A stretch of DNA of 64,000 bases from Filosporella fistucella (GCA_030077755.1 JAQJZZ010000018.1:186001-250000); one strand, 5' to 3'; numbered from the stretch's first letter, positions 23,233 to 35,188 are shown. Program-made: numbers and translations. The notes: a model not told the origin generated them from the sequence alone.

Positions 23233-25277
23233 ATGGGTTGTTTCTCTCTTCATGCCTCCAATACGGAGGATCCGCCCCAGGTCCGAAACTGGCGCATTCA
23301 TCTCATGGCTATTATTGTTTCAATGGGCTCTGTGGCAATGGGTTATGATACTTCAGTCATAGGAGGAACTAGTAAGCTTCGCCCTCTGAGCCTCAACTGA
23401 CGCATCACCAAGTCACCTACTTACACTTTTCCACAGTGGCACTTGACTCCTTCCGCCGCGACTTCGGACTCGTAAATGTTTCTTCTCGTCAACGTGACAC
23501 TCTTCAAGGCAACATAGTCAGCACCTTCCAAGCAGGCTGTTTCTTTGGATCTCTCCTTACATTTCCTCTTGGCGAGCGGTTTGGCCGAAAGAAAGCGATC
23601 ATGTTCGCCAGTTTCATTTTCTGTATCGGTGGCGCAATGATGGTATGTTGCACCGCCACTGTGGCTAAGCGCAACATTTTTTCCACTAACACTTTATACT
23701 TCAGACTGCGGCAAATGGAATCATCGGCATTATCATTGCCGGTCGCGCAATCGCTGGTCTAGGCATCGGTGCTGTTTCTCTGTTGGTTCCGGTCTACATT
23801 GCTGAGACAAGTCCCCCATCCATTCGTGGTCGATTAGTTGGTATTTTTGAGGTTTTGTCTCAGTAAGCCCCTTTTTCCGTGAGGGTTGTTTAGCGAGCTA
23901 ATATGGATAGGGGTGGTGGTATGCTTGGGTTCTGGATTAATTATGCAGTCAATCAGACGATCAGCAAGAACACCAAGACGCAATGGATTGTGCCTTTGAG
24001 TTTGCAACTCATTCCTGGTGCTCTTCTGTTTTTCGGTATTCTCTGGTGTCCTGAGTCTCCAAGGTATGTTTGCATAATTCTTACTCTCCACTTCCTCCTC
24101 AGATGGGAGTATTTCACTCAACCCTTCTCTCATCACATCTACAAGATCTAAGCTCCCCCTTCCCATCCCACCAGAATCAAAATTATTCCTTTATTCCATT
24201 TGATTACATCGTCTCACTAACCTCCTCCCTCAAGATGGTACGCCAAAAAAGATCGCTGGGACGAAGCCCGCTCCACCCTCTCCTTAATCCGCCATCTCCC
24301 CGCCGACTCCGAATACATCACCAAAGAACTATCCGATATCCGCGAACAGATCTTGATCTCTACACCCAGCGACGGCGGGAAAATGAGTAAGACATATATG
24401 TTCAAGCGATTATGTCAAAAGGGAACCAGGAACCGTATCGCTATTGGACTTCTATTGATGGCATGTCAGAATTTGACTGGTGTAAATGTAAATTCTCCCT
24501 CCTTATATTTCAGTACAAAGATCCTAATAAATTGGATAGATCATAACCTACTACTCCCCCCGCATCTTCGAAACCCTCGGCATAACAGGTACATCCACCA
24601 AGCTCTTCGCAACCGGTTTCTACGGCATCGCCAAGACCCTCGGCATGATCGTATTCTCAGTCTACCTCGTAGAAAAGGTCGGACGACGAAATGGTCTCAT
24701 CTACGGTGCTTTCATCGGCTCCATCCCAATGTGGTATATCGGCGGCTATGTTATGCGAGCTGATCCAGCGGGCGCGGCGGCCAGAGGAGTGGTGAGCCAA
24801 AGTGGAGCTGGGTATCTGGCGATGGTGTGTGTGTATCTTTATGGGTTTATTTATTGTATGACTTGGCAGGGTATTACGTGGGTCTATTGTTCGGAGATTT
24901 TCCCTTATGATATCAGATTGTTGTGTGTTGCTATCACTGTAAGTTTCACCTTTCTCTGTCTTCCTTTTATAAGAGAAATAATGCTGACGCCACAAAAGAC
25001 AGCAGACCAATGGCTCTGGTCCTTCATCATCTCCCGCACTACTCCTTATATGATCACCTCCCTCGGCTACGGCACATACATGTTTTTCGGTGCTCTCATG
25101 GTACTGATGGGATTCTGGGCTTGGTGGTGTATTCCTGAGACTAAGGGCAAGACATTGGAGGAAATGGAAGCGTTGTTTGGTGTACCAGCTGCTGTGGAAA
25201 TGGAGAGGGAGAAGGAGAAGATGGATGGAAAGGCTGAGGTTGAGGTTGTTGAGGAGGAGTGGGGGAGGAAGGTTTAA
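23233..25277 (+). CDS. MFS sugar porter (sugar or quinate-type permease)
   Basis: Seven exons: 23233-23371, 23437-23642, 23705-23862, 23911-24063, 24235-24487, 24540-24938 and 24999-25277, about 528 residues in one frame. Signature motifs are in order: [20 protein letters not shown] and [10 protein letters not shown] in TM1, the GERFGRKKA loop between TM2 and TM3, [13 protein letters not shown] in TM4, PESPRW at the end of TM6, [16 protein letters not shown] in TM7, [10 protein letters not shown] between TM8 and TM9, [13 protein letters not shown], and [16 protein letters not shown] after TM12. These define the proton-coupled sugar porter family at the plasma membrane. The pattern is closer to fungal quinate/hexose carriers than to lactose or maltose ones, but the substrate cannot be read from sequence. 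The tail is acidic ([13 protein letters not shown]). No metabolic partner gene is adjacent. Confidence 0.9.
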
Positions 25278-25694
25278 ATTTAGGGTACGAGAGAGACTAT
25301 GTAGGGGAAGAAAGTGAGAGTTGATGGTTGGGGAGGGAGAGGTGTGTCTCAGGGGAAAGGATGATAACGGGGAGGTGAATGCCTTTATTCACCAATTTGA
25401 GCGGGTATAGTTACTCAAGGGGTTGTGGCATCAAGTAGAGCTGTAAATACTCTTTCTTTGGCATGGCAGGGATAGGACAGATAGGTTGGAGTTAGTGGGT
25501 TAGGATATGTATATATGATTTATGGGTATGAATGCATATAAGGAATGAATAGAATAAACAAAGCCCCTGTGCATTGTGTTTTGGGTTGGGCATTGAGACG
25601 GTAAGTAAGCAGGGATTTTGAAATAAAAGTTTCGACTTGTGAGGGGAGAAGCATGCTTGCGTGGTGTAAGTTTTCATTATTAAACCACTCCAGG

Positions 25695-25734
<40 letters not shown>

Positions 25735-26427
25735 AAAAAAACACCTTATTTCTGATTTATGAGTTTGTCTTGTCGAGTTGTTTGAAGAGCATCTTTGGTT
25801 GCAACATGAGTGAAACAACAATTTGTAAGAATGCAGCAGCTGGATATGCATCGATCTAGCAGAGAAAATTCATGTTGCCCACCATCTGGTATTCTCAAAT
25901 CCTAAGGTTGTTGATTGTCGCAGTTGCGATTAAAAAGTCTCTTTTATCCAAAACTCGAGGCATCTACAAATCACAAGAGCTGTAAATTGACGGGGTAGCA
26001 ATTCGCCTTGCTCTTTCCCTCGCCTCTATTACCCCACGATCCCACCCTGCTGTCCGTTCCTCCTATTTGATGTGGCTTTCAGTGCAATTTTAACACTAAA
26101 TAGAAATTGTTTTATCATTTGCTAGCATACCTACTGCATAACGGCATTTTGTTAAATGTCGTTCAAGTCATCAAGTATCATGTACCTACCTCAAGTTGTT
26201 GTATATCCTCGCTTGCGCTGCACAATCCTGGAAGGTGCATACAGCCAGCCTGAGAGGAAGCCTCGATGCACTGCCACCACCAAAGCCACAAGTTGTGACA
26301 ACTCAGCGATGCCTCGAGTGAGAGCCTCGTGAAGAAATATTCTTCATCAAACTTTCATTCTTGCACTCTCCTTCATGCCTCCCTCTTCTCCACCCCTTTC
26401 AAATTTGCGGACACAACTCCGAATACC
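25278..26427. other. intergenic between the MFS and STAND receptor genes
   Basis: 3' flank of the MFS gene, a T38 homopolymer at 25696-25733, then the upstream region of the STAND gene. An upstream in-frame ATG at 26329 could extend the STAND protein by 33 residues, but it lies in a leader-like CT-rich stretch and is less likely. Confidence 0.5.
25696..25733. repeat. T38 homopolymer
   Basis: Uninterrupted run of 38 T on the plus strand, equal to poly(A) on the minus strand. It may be slippage-expanded or the tail of an old retrocopy. The sequence beside it on the minus strand contains no recognisable element. Confidence 0.85.
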
Positions 26428-29400
26428 ATGGACCCATTCAGCGCAGTCGCCGGCGCTATCGCCGTGGTACAGATCGCGGATCGCATCATGGTTTTGTGCA
26501 AAGAATACATCACGGGCGTCAAAGATGCGCCCATCGAGCTGAAAGCTATCTCAATCGAAGTTGGAAGTGTGAAATGCGTTGTTGAGCTCATCGAATCACT
26601 GGACCCATCCCGTGGGGTCAATCACAATGTGGAGATTCTAGAGAAACTCCAAACCCCACTTGAGGGATGCAAAGAGGCTCTGACTTCCCTTGAGAAAATG
26701 TTATCTCCTCAATATGCATCATCTGTGAAAGGAAAAAGAAAAAGGCTTGCTCTCTCCTTGGAGGGCCTCATGTGGCCATTCCAGAGAGAAAAGGCTATGA
26801 AACTCCTGGAGGAGATTGGGAGACATAAATCGACAATGTCGCTTGGGTTAACGACGGATGCAGTGTTTGTAGTTTGTAAGATATAATCATACCCGTGCTG
26901 ATGGTATTTAGCCAAGATTTGAAACAAATCAAAAGGAAAGTGGAAGAGATTCAAAATACGACAAATGGTAAGCCTTCCCTGTGGACGGAGGGTTGAAATA
27001 TCCTACTAAAAATGCCACAGACGCCGAAATGGACAAAATACTTGACTGGCTTGCTACAACTGATCCGTCTCAAAATCACAACAATGCTTGCCGGCTTCAC
27101 GAAGAGCATACTGGCCAATGGCTGACCAATTCACCGGAGTATGCTAGCTGGAAAGATGGAAATCAACGATTTCTGTGGGTGCATGGAATACCTGGCGCGG
27201 GGAAGACGGTTCTCTTCTCGTATATTGCCCAAGACATTGCCAAATTCTGCGAGCCAAATGAGGGTTCAGCATCCGTTTATTATTACTGTTATCATGCACG
27301 AAACCAGGACGAGACAACCCATTTCCTACGATGGGTCATCAACCAGCTCTGTCGAGAGATAGAGGGGATACCGCCTGGTGTGCGCAAAATGTTCAAGAAA
27401 GGTGGTCATCCTACAACTTCAGACCTCCTTAGCGTACTTAGTGCTGTGGTGGAGAATTTCACTCGGGTATATGTCACTATCGATGCGCTTGATGAGTCAA
27501 AGGACCGTGAATGGATTCTAGAAGTGCTTGGTAATATCGTTGGTGATGAGAGGTTCAACAGAATCCAGCTTCTGGCTACAAGTAGAGAAGAATTGGACAT
27601 CGAGCGAGTGTTGTCGACTATTACCAAAGAGCTCTCCCTCTCGAATCCATATGTTGATGCGGATATTCGAAAGTATATCGAAAGTTATCTTCGACGTGAT
27701 CCGAAGCTCAGTAAGTGGCCCGAGGTTTTGAGATTTGAGATTGAAGAAGCACTTGTCAAGGGTGCAAAAGGAATGTAAGATTTCAAATTCCAATTTACAT
27801 GTAGAGAAATAGGAGTTGATAATCTCTTTCAGGTTTCGTTGGGCATTCTGTCAACTTGATATCCTGAAGAGACTTGCCACCGAGAGAGATATCCGATCGG
27901 CTTTGACTCAACTCCCTAAGACCTTGGATGAAACATATGAAAGAATACTCTACAGTATTCCGTCTGAACAGCGTGATATTGCTCGCAGGACCTTGACTCT
28001 GATCGCCAGTGGACAACACTTAACATTAGACGGACTTTCGGACCTTCTAGCAGTCGACCCCACTCCTTCGAATCCTTCATTTGACCGGCGAAACCGGCCG
28101 CTGGATCTTCAAGCACCGATAGAAGCTTGCACATGTTTGCTGACACACGATGTTGAGACTGATCTATTGACTCTTCCACATTATACAGTGAAAGAGTACC
28201 TCATGTCTCGTCGAATTTGTTCCGGTCCTGCCAATTGTTACCATCTTACGGAGGACTCAATAAATCTCTTGACAGCTTCATGCTTCATTGTTTACATTCT
28301 CTTTGTGAATTATTACAGTGACGAAAACTACTCTACGGGATGGCTGTATGGAACTGCACTAGCTTGGCCTAGCCTGGTTAGAAGTTTGGCATCCGATTCG
28401 GCCATGGAGACCATTACGCCGTTAGTCATACAAGCTCTTGATCCAACTAGTGCGCATTTTGATCCCTGGGCAAGAAGCAATGCTTATGCTAATGATGGGA
28501 CTGGGTGGTATGGAAATATTCCAGGGAAACAAGGACTCGAGGAATGCGTTACTCTAGCATACCTAGTGACGCTTGAGCTCCCTGAAATTAGCAAGTCTTT
28601 CATCAAATCTCAGCGGCACAAAATTTATTTCGAAACGCTGCTTATAAGTAGGGATGTGCGTGAAGGTAGTTGTTGCCTGCAGTTGTTTGGCTCGGAAGGC
28701 ACACTTCTCAGAATCGTGAATGGATTTGACACTGGCTTTCAAAGATTGAACCTTTTGCAAATAGCTGCTCGGGAGTTTTCAACACAGAGTATAGAACTTT
28801 TCATTGGGGAAGGTGGATGTGTCAATGCATGCTCGGACTTTGGCTTTGATCTATTAAGTACCGCTCTAAGCTTCCGTGGGTCTACGGAATGGCGCACGGA
28901 GGAATTAAGCTGGGACATTTCACTGGAATTCGTCGACTTTCTTGTCGCCCACCACGTTAATGTACGGAGAACTGATTATACGATGACCCCTCTTCAGGCG
29001 ATTATTGAGCGAATAGGTCAATACGATGCACTTGACACGTGCCAATTGGATATAATCCATCAAATCATTTGTAAGCTCATTAGAGCGGGAGCAAACGTGA
29101 ATGGAGTGGGCTGTGATAGCTCGAATACCAATAGAATACGTCTCACCTGCCGACATTACTTCGAGCAGTGCGCAATGTCCGGATGCAAATGCTTTCCTCG
29201 CGAAGAGGAGGAGCGCTTCACTGCACTTGCTCTCCACGGACGAGGGGAATCTAATTTCTATTCGACGCCGCTTCGAATTCTTTATGATACGAAGGCTTCG
29301 AATGACGAATACGCAGACGAAATGACGAAAAGGGGCTTCAAGATACTAGAAGAATTGCTATTGAGCTACGGAGCGAAGTCTCTCCACCTGTTTCCCATCA

Positions 29401-29486
29401 AAGGGCTTCCAGGGTATGTGGCAGAAGACATGGAAGAATGGGAAACCTTTAATGGGGCACGACGAGTACCAGACATAAGATACTGA
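26428..29486 (+). CDS. STAND/NLR-like receptor: HeLo-like N-terminus, NACHT, degenerate ankyrin repeats
   Basis: Four exons (26428-26875, 26917-26967, 27021-27774, 27833-29486) give about 968 residues. The N-terminus (MDPFSAVAGAIAVVQIADRI then helical heptads to about residue 130) matches the fungal STAND N-terminal HeLo-like/NACHT_N style. HeLo-type domains elsewhere act as membrane-active or signalling effectors. The NACHT domain has Walker A GIPGAGKT (residues about 222-229), the hydrophobic Walker B strand ending IDALDE (about 320-325) and a LLATSREE sensor strand. A winged-helix part (LDETYERILYSI) and a PHYTVKEYLMS motif follow. The C-terminus has ankyrin-like units (LLQIAAREFSTQSIELFIGE, KLIRAGANVNGVG) that are irregular. 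Intron 1 works only if the second AG (26916) is used. It is probably a cytosolic sensor of non-self or cell state. Confidence 0.87.
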
Positions 29487-29823
29487 ATATCTCCCTAGAT
29501 ATTGCTTTTGGAGCCATATATTGTAGCATTTTATGTACTTTTTTTGGTGGTAGAATAATACTAGGTAGCAAAAGGATTAGAAGATAACATGAGCGACTAT
29601 CAAGCAATGGCATCAATTCCAGTCGAAATAATTTGGCGAAAAGTTGAAATATCGAATTATAACACTATTGACGCAGAGCGATGTAGACTCGCGTCTACAA
29701 AGCCAACAGACGCTGCAGTAGGGGGGCAGGAAATTATGTCATCAATGTAGCACAAACACGCAGCCGCGACCTTATGTCTTCGCGTGGTATCTGCCTAATC
29801 ACTTTGTATCCCAAGTGCCTCAA
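29487..29823. other. short intergenic spacer between STAND receptor and deaminase genes
   Basis: 337 bp, AT-rich in the first half. It must contain both the receptor terminator and the deaminase promoter if the genes are transcribed separately. No other feature seen. Confidence 0.5.
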
Positions 29824-31909
29824 ATGTCTGACTCTGCCACACCTAGTACTCCCCAGGCCCCTACATCAATCTGCGCCGAGAATATAGCCCTACTCTATCT
29901 TTTACATTCTGTTCCTGCCCTGCCCTCTCGCAATCCAATATCTAGTCACCATACCCACCAGAAGAACTATACACTATCTATTTCTCAAGAAAGAAGTTTA
30001 GCGGGCACACTAGCCTTCCTTTCGAATCTGAAAGATGGTCCTGATTATATCCCAGCGGTTTGTGTTGAAGAAGATCCTAGTGCCAAGGTTATGAAGGTCT
30101 TGCTGGCTGTGAATAAAGCGAGGCCGGGCGATGGTAAGGAAGTCTTGCAAAGTCTTAAGATAGGGTTTGAGAGAATATTTGCTGTACTATCGCAAGTTTC
30201 TAGCGGTAAGTAGTACATATCTCATACCTCTTGCTCTATTTAATAGATCATAAGTAGAAAGAAATTCCGACATAGAACATCGAGTATTTACTGCGATTGT
30301 TTCTATGTGCTCAGAGCGAATTCTCTGCCGCCTGCGATTCACCTCCAATAGCAGGAAAACCTCAAGGCAACCCATCAAAGACCTACTCCAAGAGACTATG
30401 AGTTCTATCCGAATATTAGAAAAGGAGAGACCTCAGAACTCTACGCATCTTCAACGCTCTAAGTCTTTCGTGGAAAGAGCTAGAGAAGTGATCAAATTGA
30501 TTGATGCATGGATGAAACACCGAACACAAAATCGGCTGGCAGATTTAGTGGAAGGAATGCATCATCTATGGCAAATTGGAGGGCTCCATGAACTTCTTGG
30601 CACCATTCCGAACCGAATGATGGACCCATCAGCAAGAAAAAACCTCTTGAATATCATCAGTAAGGTCGCAAGGTATCGGGAAGCCGCAAGGTTCTTATAT
30701 CGCAAAGCAAGACACTTCCCGTTACTGCGGCAGATGAAAGTTGTTCTCGTTAGACTGCCTCAAACCGCGTTCGAGAAAACGCAACGAGTACAATATACCC
30801 CGAGTCTCTCTTCTACTATCTCACGAGTCTGTGCATCAAACAATCAGCATCAGAATGTCGACCAAGTCTGCCTGCTACTAAAAGTAAGCGAGGTTGAAGC
30901 CAGCGATCAGTTCGCAAAGCGGACACGAAAAACCCTGAAGGACGGCAAGATCCACGCTGAGATTCAATTACTCTTCTACTGTGAACTTGAGCCTTCTGCG
31001 CTCCCTCCGCGGGTAGTCTGCTCAACGAAAGATGCCTGTTTTCTGTGCAATGCATTTATCCTTATGTACGGGAAAATACACACACCACGGAGTCATGGGA
31101 GATTATATCCGGGATGGAGATTGCCATTCTCTCCGAATTTCAAAAGGATAGAGCAGAGATTCAATAGGGAGTTGGAAAATTATATGAGGGATAGTGTTGC
31201 GACGCTTATTTCGAGACGGAAAAAGACTGTTTATCCGGACCCACATGAGAGCACTCTACTTACTCTACCCTTCTCTGCGTCGACATTGTGTGGTGTAGCG
31301 TCGCCAGTTGCTGCGAATGTAGAAGATGGAGAATCTAAGGAGCCTCAGAAATTGGATGATGTGGAGAAGGAAAGCGAGCCTGCACTTTCTTCGAGTTCTG
31401 TATCCCTCTCTGAAACTTCAGAAAGTACCTCAACCGATACTCCTGCCGTTGAGAGTTGCGACAGCTCAACTCAGCAATCAAATGAAATCCCATCAACACC
31501 ACTTCCCGCCATAACATCCTTTTATGGAACCCCGTTATATAACCGTTCTGTCGACAACTACTTGGTTTCTGAAGGTGAAATACTCACAGAAAGACTACAA
31601 GCCGAGCATTCATCACCTCTATATAGCCTCGGGAATCTGGAGCTGCAGCTAGAATACTCGACAGGGCTGACTCGAACTACTGCTAGTAGTTACTCGAATC
31701 ATCTATCCTATCGTATAGACCGGCTCACATGTAATGAAGCTCAAAAAGAGCTAGAGCAGCAGGCATCTGCACTTTTCAGGGCAGATGAGATGAATGGAGA
31801 AGTACTGATTGAGGAAAAGGATATGGGTTGTTTTTATATCACTACTGAGGAGTCTACTGTCAAAATATGTCTGAAACCGAGGGATATGGATATGAGTCGG
31901 GTTTTATGA
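29824..31909 (+). CDS. OTT_1508-like cytidine-deaminase-fold protein
   Basis: Two exons, 29824-30205 and 30276-31909 (GTAAGT donor, CATAG acceptor; an earlier AG at 30246 would give a stop), about 671 residues. The first 350 residues are helical and basic. The deaminase core follows: GKIHAEIQLLFYCE with the zinc-binding His and catalytic Glu of HAE at about 354-356, then PPRVVCSTKDACFLCNAF with the CxxC zinc pair at about 382/385, and the KIHTPRSHGRLYPGWRLP block. This combination matches the fungal OTT_1508-like deaminase family (nucleic-acid or nucleotide deaminase superfamily), whose substrate is not established. The C-terminal 250 residues are Ser/Thr-rich and low complexity (SSSSVSLSETSESTSTDTPA), then a mixed region. 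It lies 337 bp after the STAND gene on the same strand. All visible zinc residues are kept, so it looks active. Confidence 0.82.
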
Positions 31910-32249
31910 TGCTGTTCAATTCTACTATGACTAATGAAACAAAACAGATAAAGAGGAAATACACCTAAGCCTCGCAACGTGTAAGCCTACCTTTCCTGCG
32001 TTACTACTCTTCCTATTCCTCTATGTTACAACTCCCAGTTCTTTCCACATTTCTGCATCTCCCTCCCTCCCCTTCTACCCTTCTATCCTCTAATTCCAGC
32101 CCTCGTCCCCCTCTATCTTTATCCCTTCCCTTTCCAATGACCTCGCTACGCGGCTAATCTCCGGCTATACACAGTTTAACCTCAGTGGATTCTTCTCAGT
32201 TTTTCAAATACTGTATGAGACTAAATACGTATTCGCCACTATCCAATCA
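31910..32249. other. intergenic before tRNA-Trp
   Basis: Pyrimidine-rich stretch (32000-32130), probably unrelated to coding. Nothing else seen. Confidence 0.4.
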
Positions 32250-32349
32250 GGACCGCTGGCGCAACGGTAGCGCATCTGATTCCAGACTTCTCTGTAGAGA
32301 GTACACTGGAACTACCAGAAGGTTATCCGTTCGAATCGGGTGTGGTTCA
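32250..32349 (+). tRNA. tRNA-Trp(CCA) with a 28-bp intron
   Basis: Acceptor GGACCGC (32250-32256) pairs with GTGGTTC (32342-32348), with two G-U pairs; 32349 is the discriminator A. D arm is GCGC-AACGGTA-GCGC. Anticodon stem TCTGA (32275-32279) carries loop bases TT, anticodon CCA (32282-32284) and G. An intron at 32286-32313 follows, then A and CCAGA. The 31:39 pair is A-C, a mismatch. Intron bases CTGGAA can pair with TTCCAG around the anticodon, as expected for an intron-containing tRNA. T arm is ATCCG-TTCGAAT-CGGGT. Confidence 0.85.
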
Positions 32350-33274
32350 ATTCCCCTGCTTGTGATATCTTTTTAGTTTTTCGTCAGCCCTTGAAATGAT
32401 GGTTATTCAGAATCGTTTAATTTATTTTGGGGGCTGGAAATGAGGGTTCATTGTGGCTGAGATGGAGAGAGAAAATGAGTCTTTAATTTTGCATTATGAA
32501 TTTTGATAGTGATGTGAGTGAAGCTAAGCGAGACAAAAGTCCGACAATGAAGGAAAGCCGGAGATAAGCCGTGAGGAGGCGGGCTATGGTTAATAACCAA
32601 GAGTTCACGAGGATATTTCGAGTAAAGGAAATCTTTAATGTTCTTTTATAAAATCTCAAGGGGTAAAATCTTGCTAGGCAACGGTACATTTGGTAGTTAG
32701 AATAAGATAAAAAGAATGAATTCTATCCGACAGCTCTAAAATCTTCCATTTGGACACTCCTTGAAGCTTTTAAGCAACAACAGTGGCGTTACTTTTCACA
32801 TTCGTTACCAGCGCTAAGATCCCTTTATGTAAGCCAGTTCTTTCCATAGTAGCAAAAGTTATCGAGAGGTTTCAAGACCCAAATCAGTATTTTGTGTTCA
32901 ATTCGAGGCTCTTATTCGAGATTTGATGCTTCGACATATAAGGTTGAGACCCAAATTGCACAAAAACAAATCGAAATGTCCAAGAAGAAGTGTGGGTACT
33001 ATAAAAGTGAAAACCGAAAGCTGCAGGAGAGGTCTGTAATGAACGCCGGAGGGGACAGAACAAGAATAATCAATGAGAATATTTGGTAAAACATATGTTT
33101 ACTATGACTATCATCCCCTCAGAAACAATGGCTACAGATAAGGAACGGCAGGAAGGAAGTCTCAAGGAGAAGCTCAGCGATAGTATGACACTCACAAAAA
33201 GAAAAGGACCGGGAGGGAAATACAGACAATTAGTGATGCATCTAGTTGCTTTCTCCGTGGAAACACTATTACAC
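32350..33274. other. intergenic region
   Basis: AT-rich; no gene supported. ORFs at 32483-32689, 32892-33089 and 33083-33322 show no motif. Confidence 0.45.
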
Positions 33275-34585
33275 TACACATGCCCAGCACCCCAGATCTG
33301 GCAAGAGAAACAACCCATATGAAAGAAGTTAGACTTGAGGTGGGATGTCAACATAAAATCAGATTCTCCTCCTTTCTCCCACCCCATCCTCAGAGGCTTC
33401 TCCATCCATGATGCCATGAACGTAGCTATGTCCCACAATCGAAACTCAGGCACGCTTTCGTTATTTGGCACGGAAAACGATAAAAGGTCGGTTTTGTCCT
33501 CGCACTCTTGATCAAGATTGGGCGGTCCAAGATCTTCCTCCAATGTACAATCGAAAGTGCTGCAGGGCTGGTCTGACGAGAAGATTTTGCTTCGGTCGGT
33601 GTAGTTTTGCGGATTATGATTGGAACCGTACACTCATTGGCAACGTAGGCTTCGTCTCCTGCCTGCATCGTACTTGGGCCGATGCCAACATAGCCGTCTT
33701 TTGTGAAGAAGAATCGCGTGAGGGTCACAGTCTGAACTATTGGAGTCTGCCATGTAATAGCATGAAGATGAATGTCTGTGAATCTCTTTTCCAGCAGTAA
33801 GCAGCACATTCAAATGCGGTCCTGCCAATCCAATGTAAACCGACACATAAGCTGGAAGGGTGATCTCCTGGAGTTCCCACACGCGTTTCCAGGAAGGATT
33901 ACCAAATAACCAATTCAAAACGTCACGATCAATGTGATGGGACATTAGGTCCTGGATATGGGAACCTTCCGCCGCAAGCTGCAGCAATGCGAATGCGTGG
34001 AATATATCCATGGTATCCTTCGGCAATGGTTCTTGAAAAGTCTGAGTTGTCGTAGGAAGAAATTCAAGTCCAAGGTCTGGGTAAAGTTGTAAGTTTTCAA
34101 CCATCTCGGCGAATTCTTCTACCCCACGAGATGACTGACATAATACATATCCATCCTCAATCGACCGTCTGTCACGCGTGGTCTCGTCTCCAATCCATCG
34201 CCAAACCAAGTGACGACGTCCGTAAATCTCCGATATATGTCTCCCATCATTCCTACCCGCTCACTTTTTTCCAAGTTGTCCGTTTGATTAATGCACAAGG
34301 CGTCTATCCATATCACACGATCCTTTCGCGCACATCTTAATCATTTCAAGGCCGCGAAGAGGTTTGTGGTAACTTCGAATGGACAGCCATGAACTAACAC
34401 TTTTTTCGTAACGCTTTGGTCTCCCCAACATACGAGTGAGCTTGGTACGTTGGCGCCGAGTCTAACGAGGCTGTGTCAAAAGTGCATGATATCGGCTCGT
34501 CCCAAGATCTAGGCTGAATGTGGAGGATACGAACTTCGCGCCGAGTATTATCGAGTTTCTTGTAGTTATATCTCGGGGAGGACAT
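33275..34585 (-). pseudogene. HET-domain (heterokaryon incompatibility) pseudogene
   Basis: The minus strand from ATG 34585 reads MSSPRYNYKKLDNTRREVRI, then an incompatibility-type block ending TYQAHSYV, where the conserved motif should be ALSYVWGD. One T is missing at about 34423-34429, so the Trp is lost and the frame shifts. The other frame continues correctly as VLVHGCPFEVTTNLFAALK, hits TGA at 34341-34343, then continues as RVIWIDALCINQTDNLEKSE and VGMMGDIYRRFTDVV. An 11-bp near-duplicate at 34187-34208 shifts the frame again into WIGDETTRDRR and WKRVWELQEITLPAYVSVYI. HET proteins trigger cell death after fusion of unlike strains. With three independent lesions this copy cannot make the full protein. 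The 3' limit is uncertain. Confidence 0.82.
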
Positions 34586-35188
34586 TTTAACGGCCGCACG
34601 AGCGGAAGAACCTCCGTGATGGAAGGGGCAGGAAGGAGGCTGGTGAGGTTCGAGATTGATATGGTTCCTCGCTAAGAAGACGAATAGCCTCAACGTTGTG
34701 GTGGCTGAGTCTTTTGCTTTATTGTCTGGATGGTGAGCGACAATGTCGTTGAAAAGCCGAAACCATACTGAAATAGTTGGGAATACATAACTCATATCGA
34801 AAAGCATGACACATTCGTAGATGCCGTGTGACTACTTCTCGTGGTTTACTTTCTATGGATCGGTGATAGGGGCTCGGTAATCACAGGGATAATGAAAGAT
34901 AGCTGAGCAATGTTAGATAGACAGTCAAGAGACGAAGAACGAGGAAGTTTTCAATGACGTAGATTTGGGGAATAATAATCTAAGAGTAGAAGTATAAGAA
35001 TGAACATTGTAAATGTACTTCGTACTTGCCTGAGGTGCAGGTGATATTTAAGTCAGGCACGTGACTTAGATTCCTTACCACACAGCTTGGAGACGATTCA
35101 TACTCGTCTACAGTCTTTTCCTTACTAAACACTCCATGAAAATTATTCCGGCATATAATATTATCAATCGCCAGTCTTCAATTGCTAC
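34586..35188. other. intergenic between the HET relic and the NmrA-like gene
   Basis: Old promoter side of the HET relic and the 3' flank of the NmrA-like gene. An upstream ATG at 34807 in frame with the HET start gives 74 extra residues without HET similarity, so it was not used. Confidence 0.45.

Noticed and set aside
26329..26427. In-frame upstream ATG extending the STAND protein by 33 residues
   Set aside because: The extension is not typical of the domain, and MDPFSAV is the usual start of this N-terminal domain.
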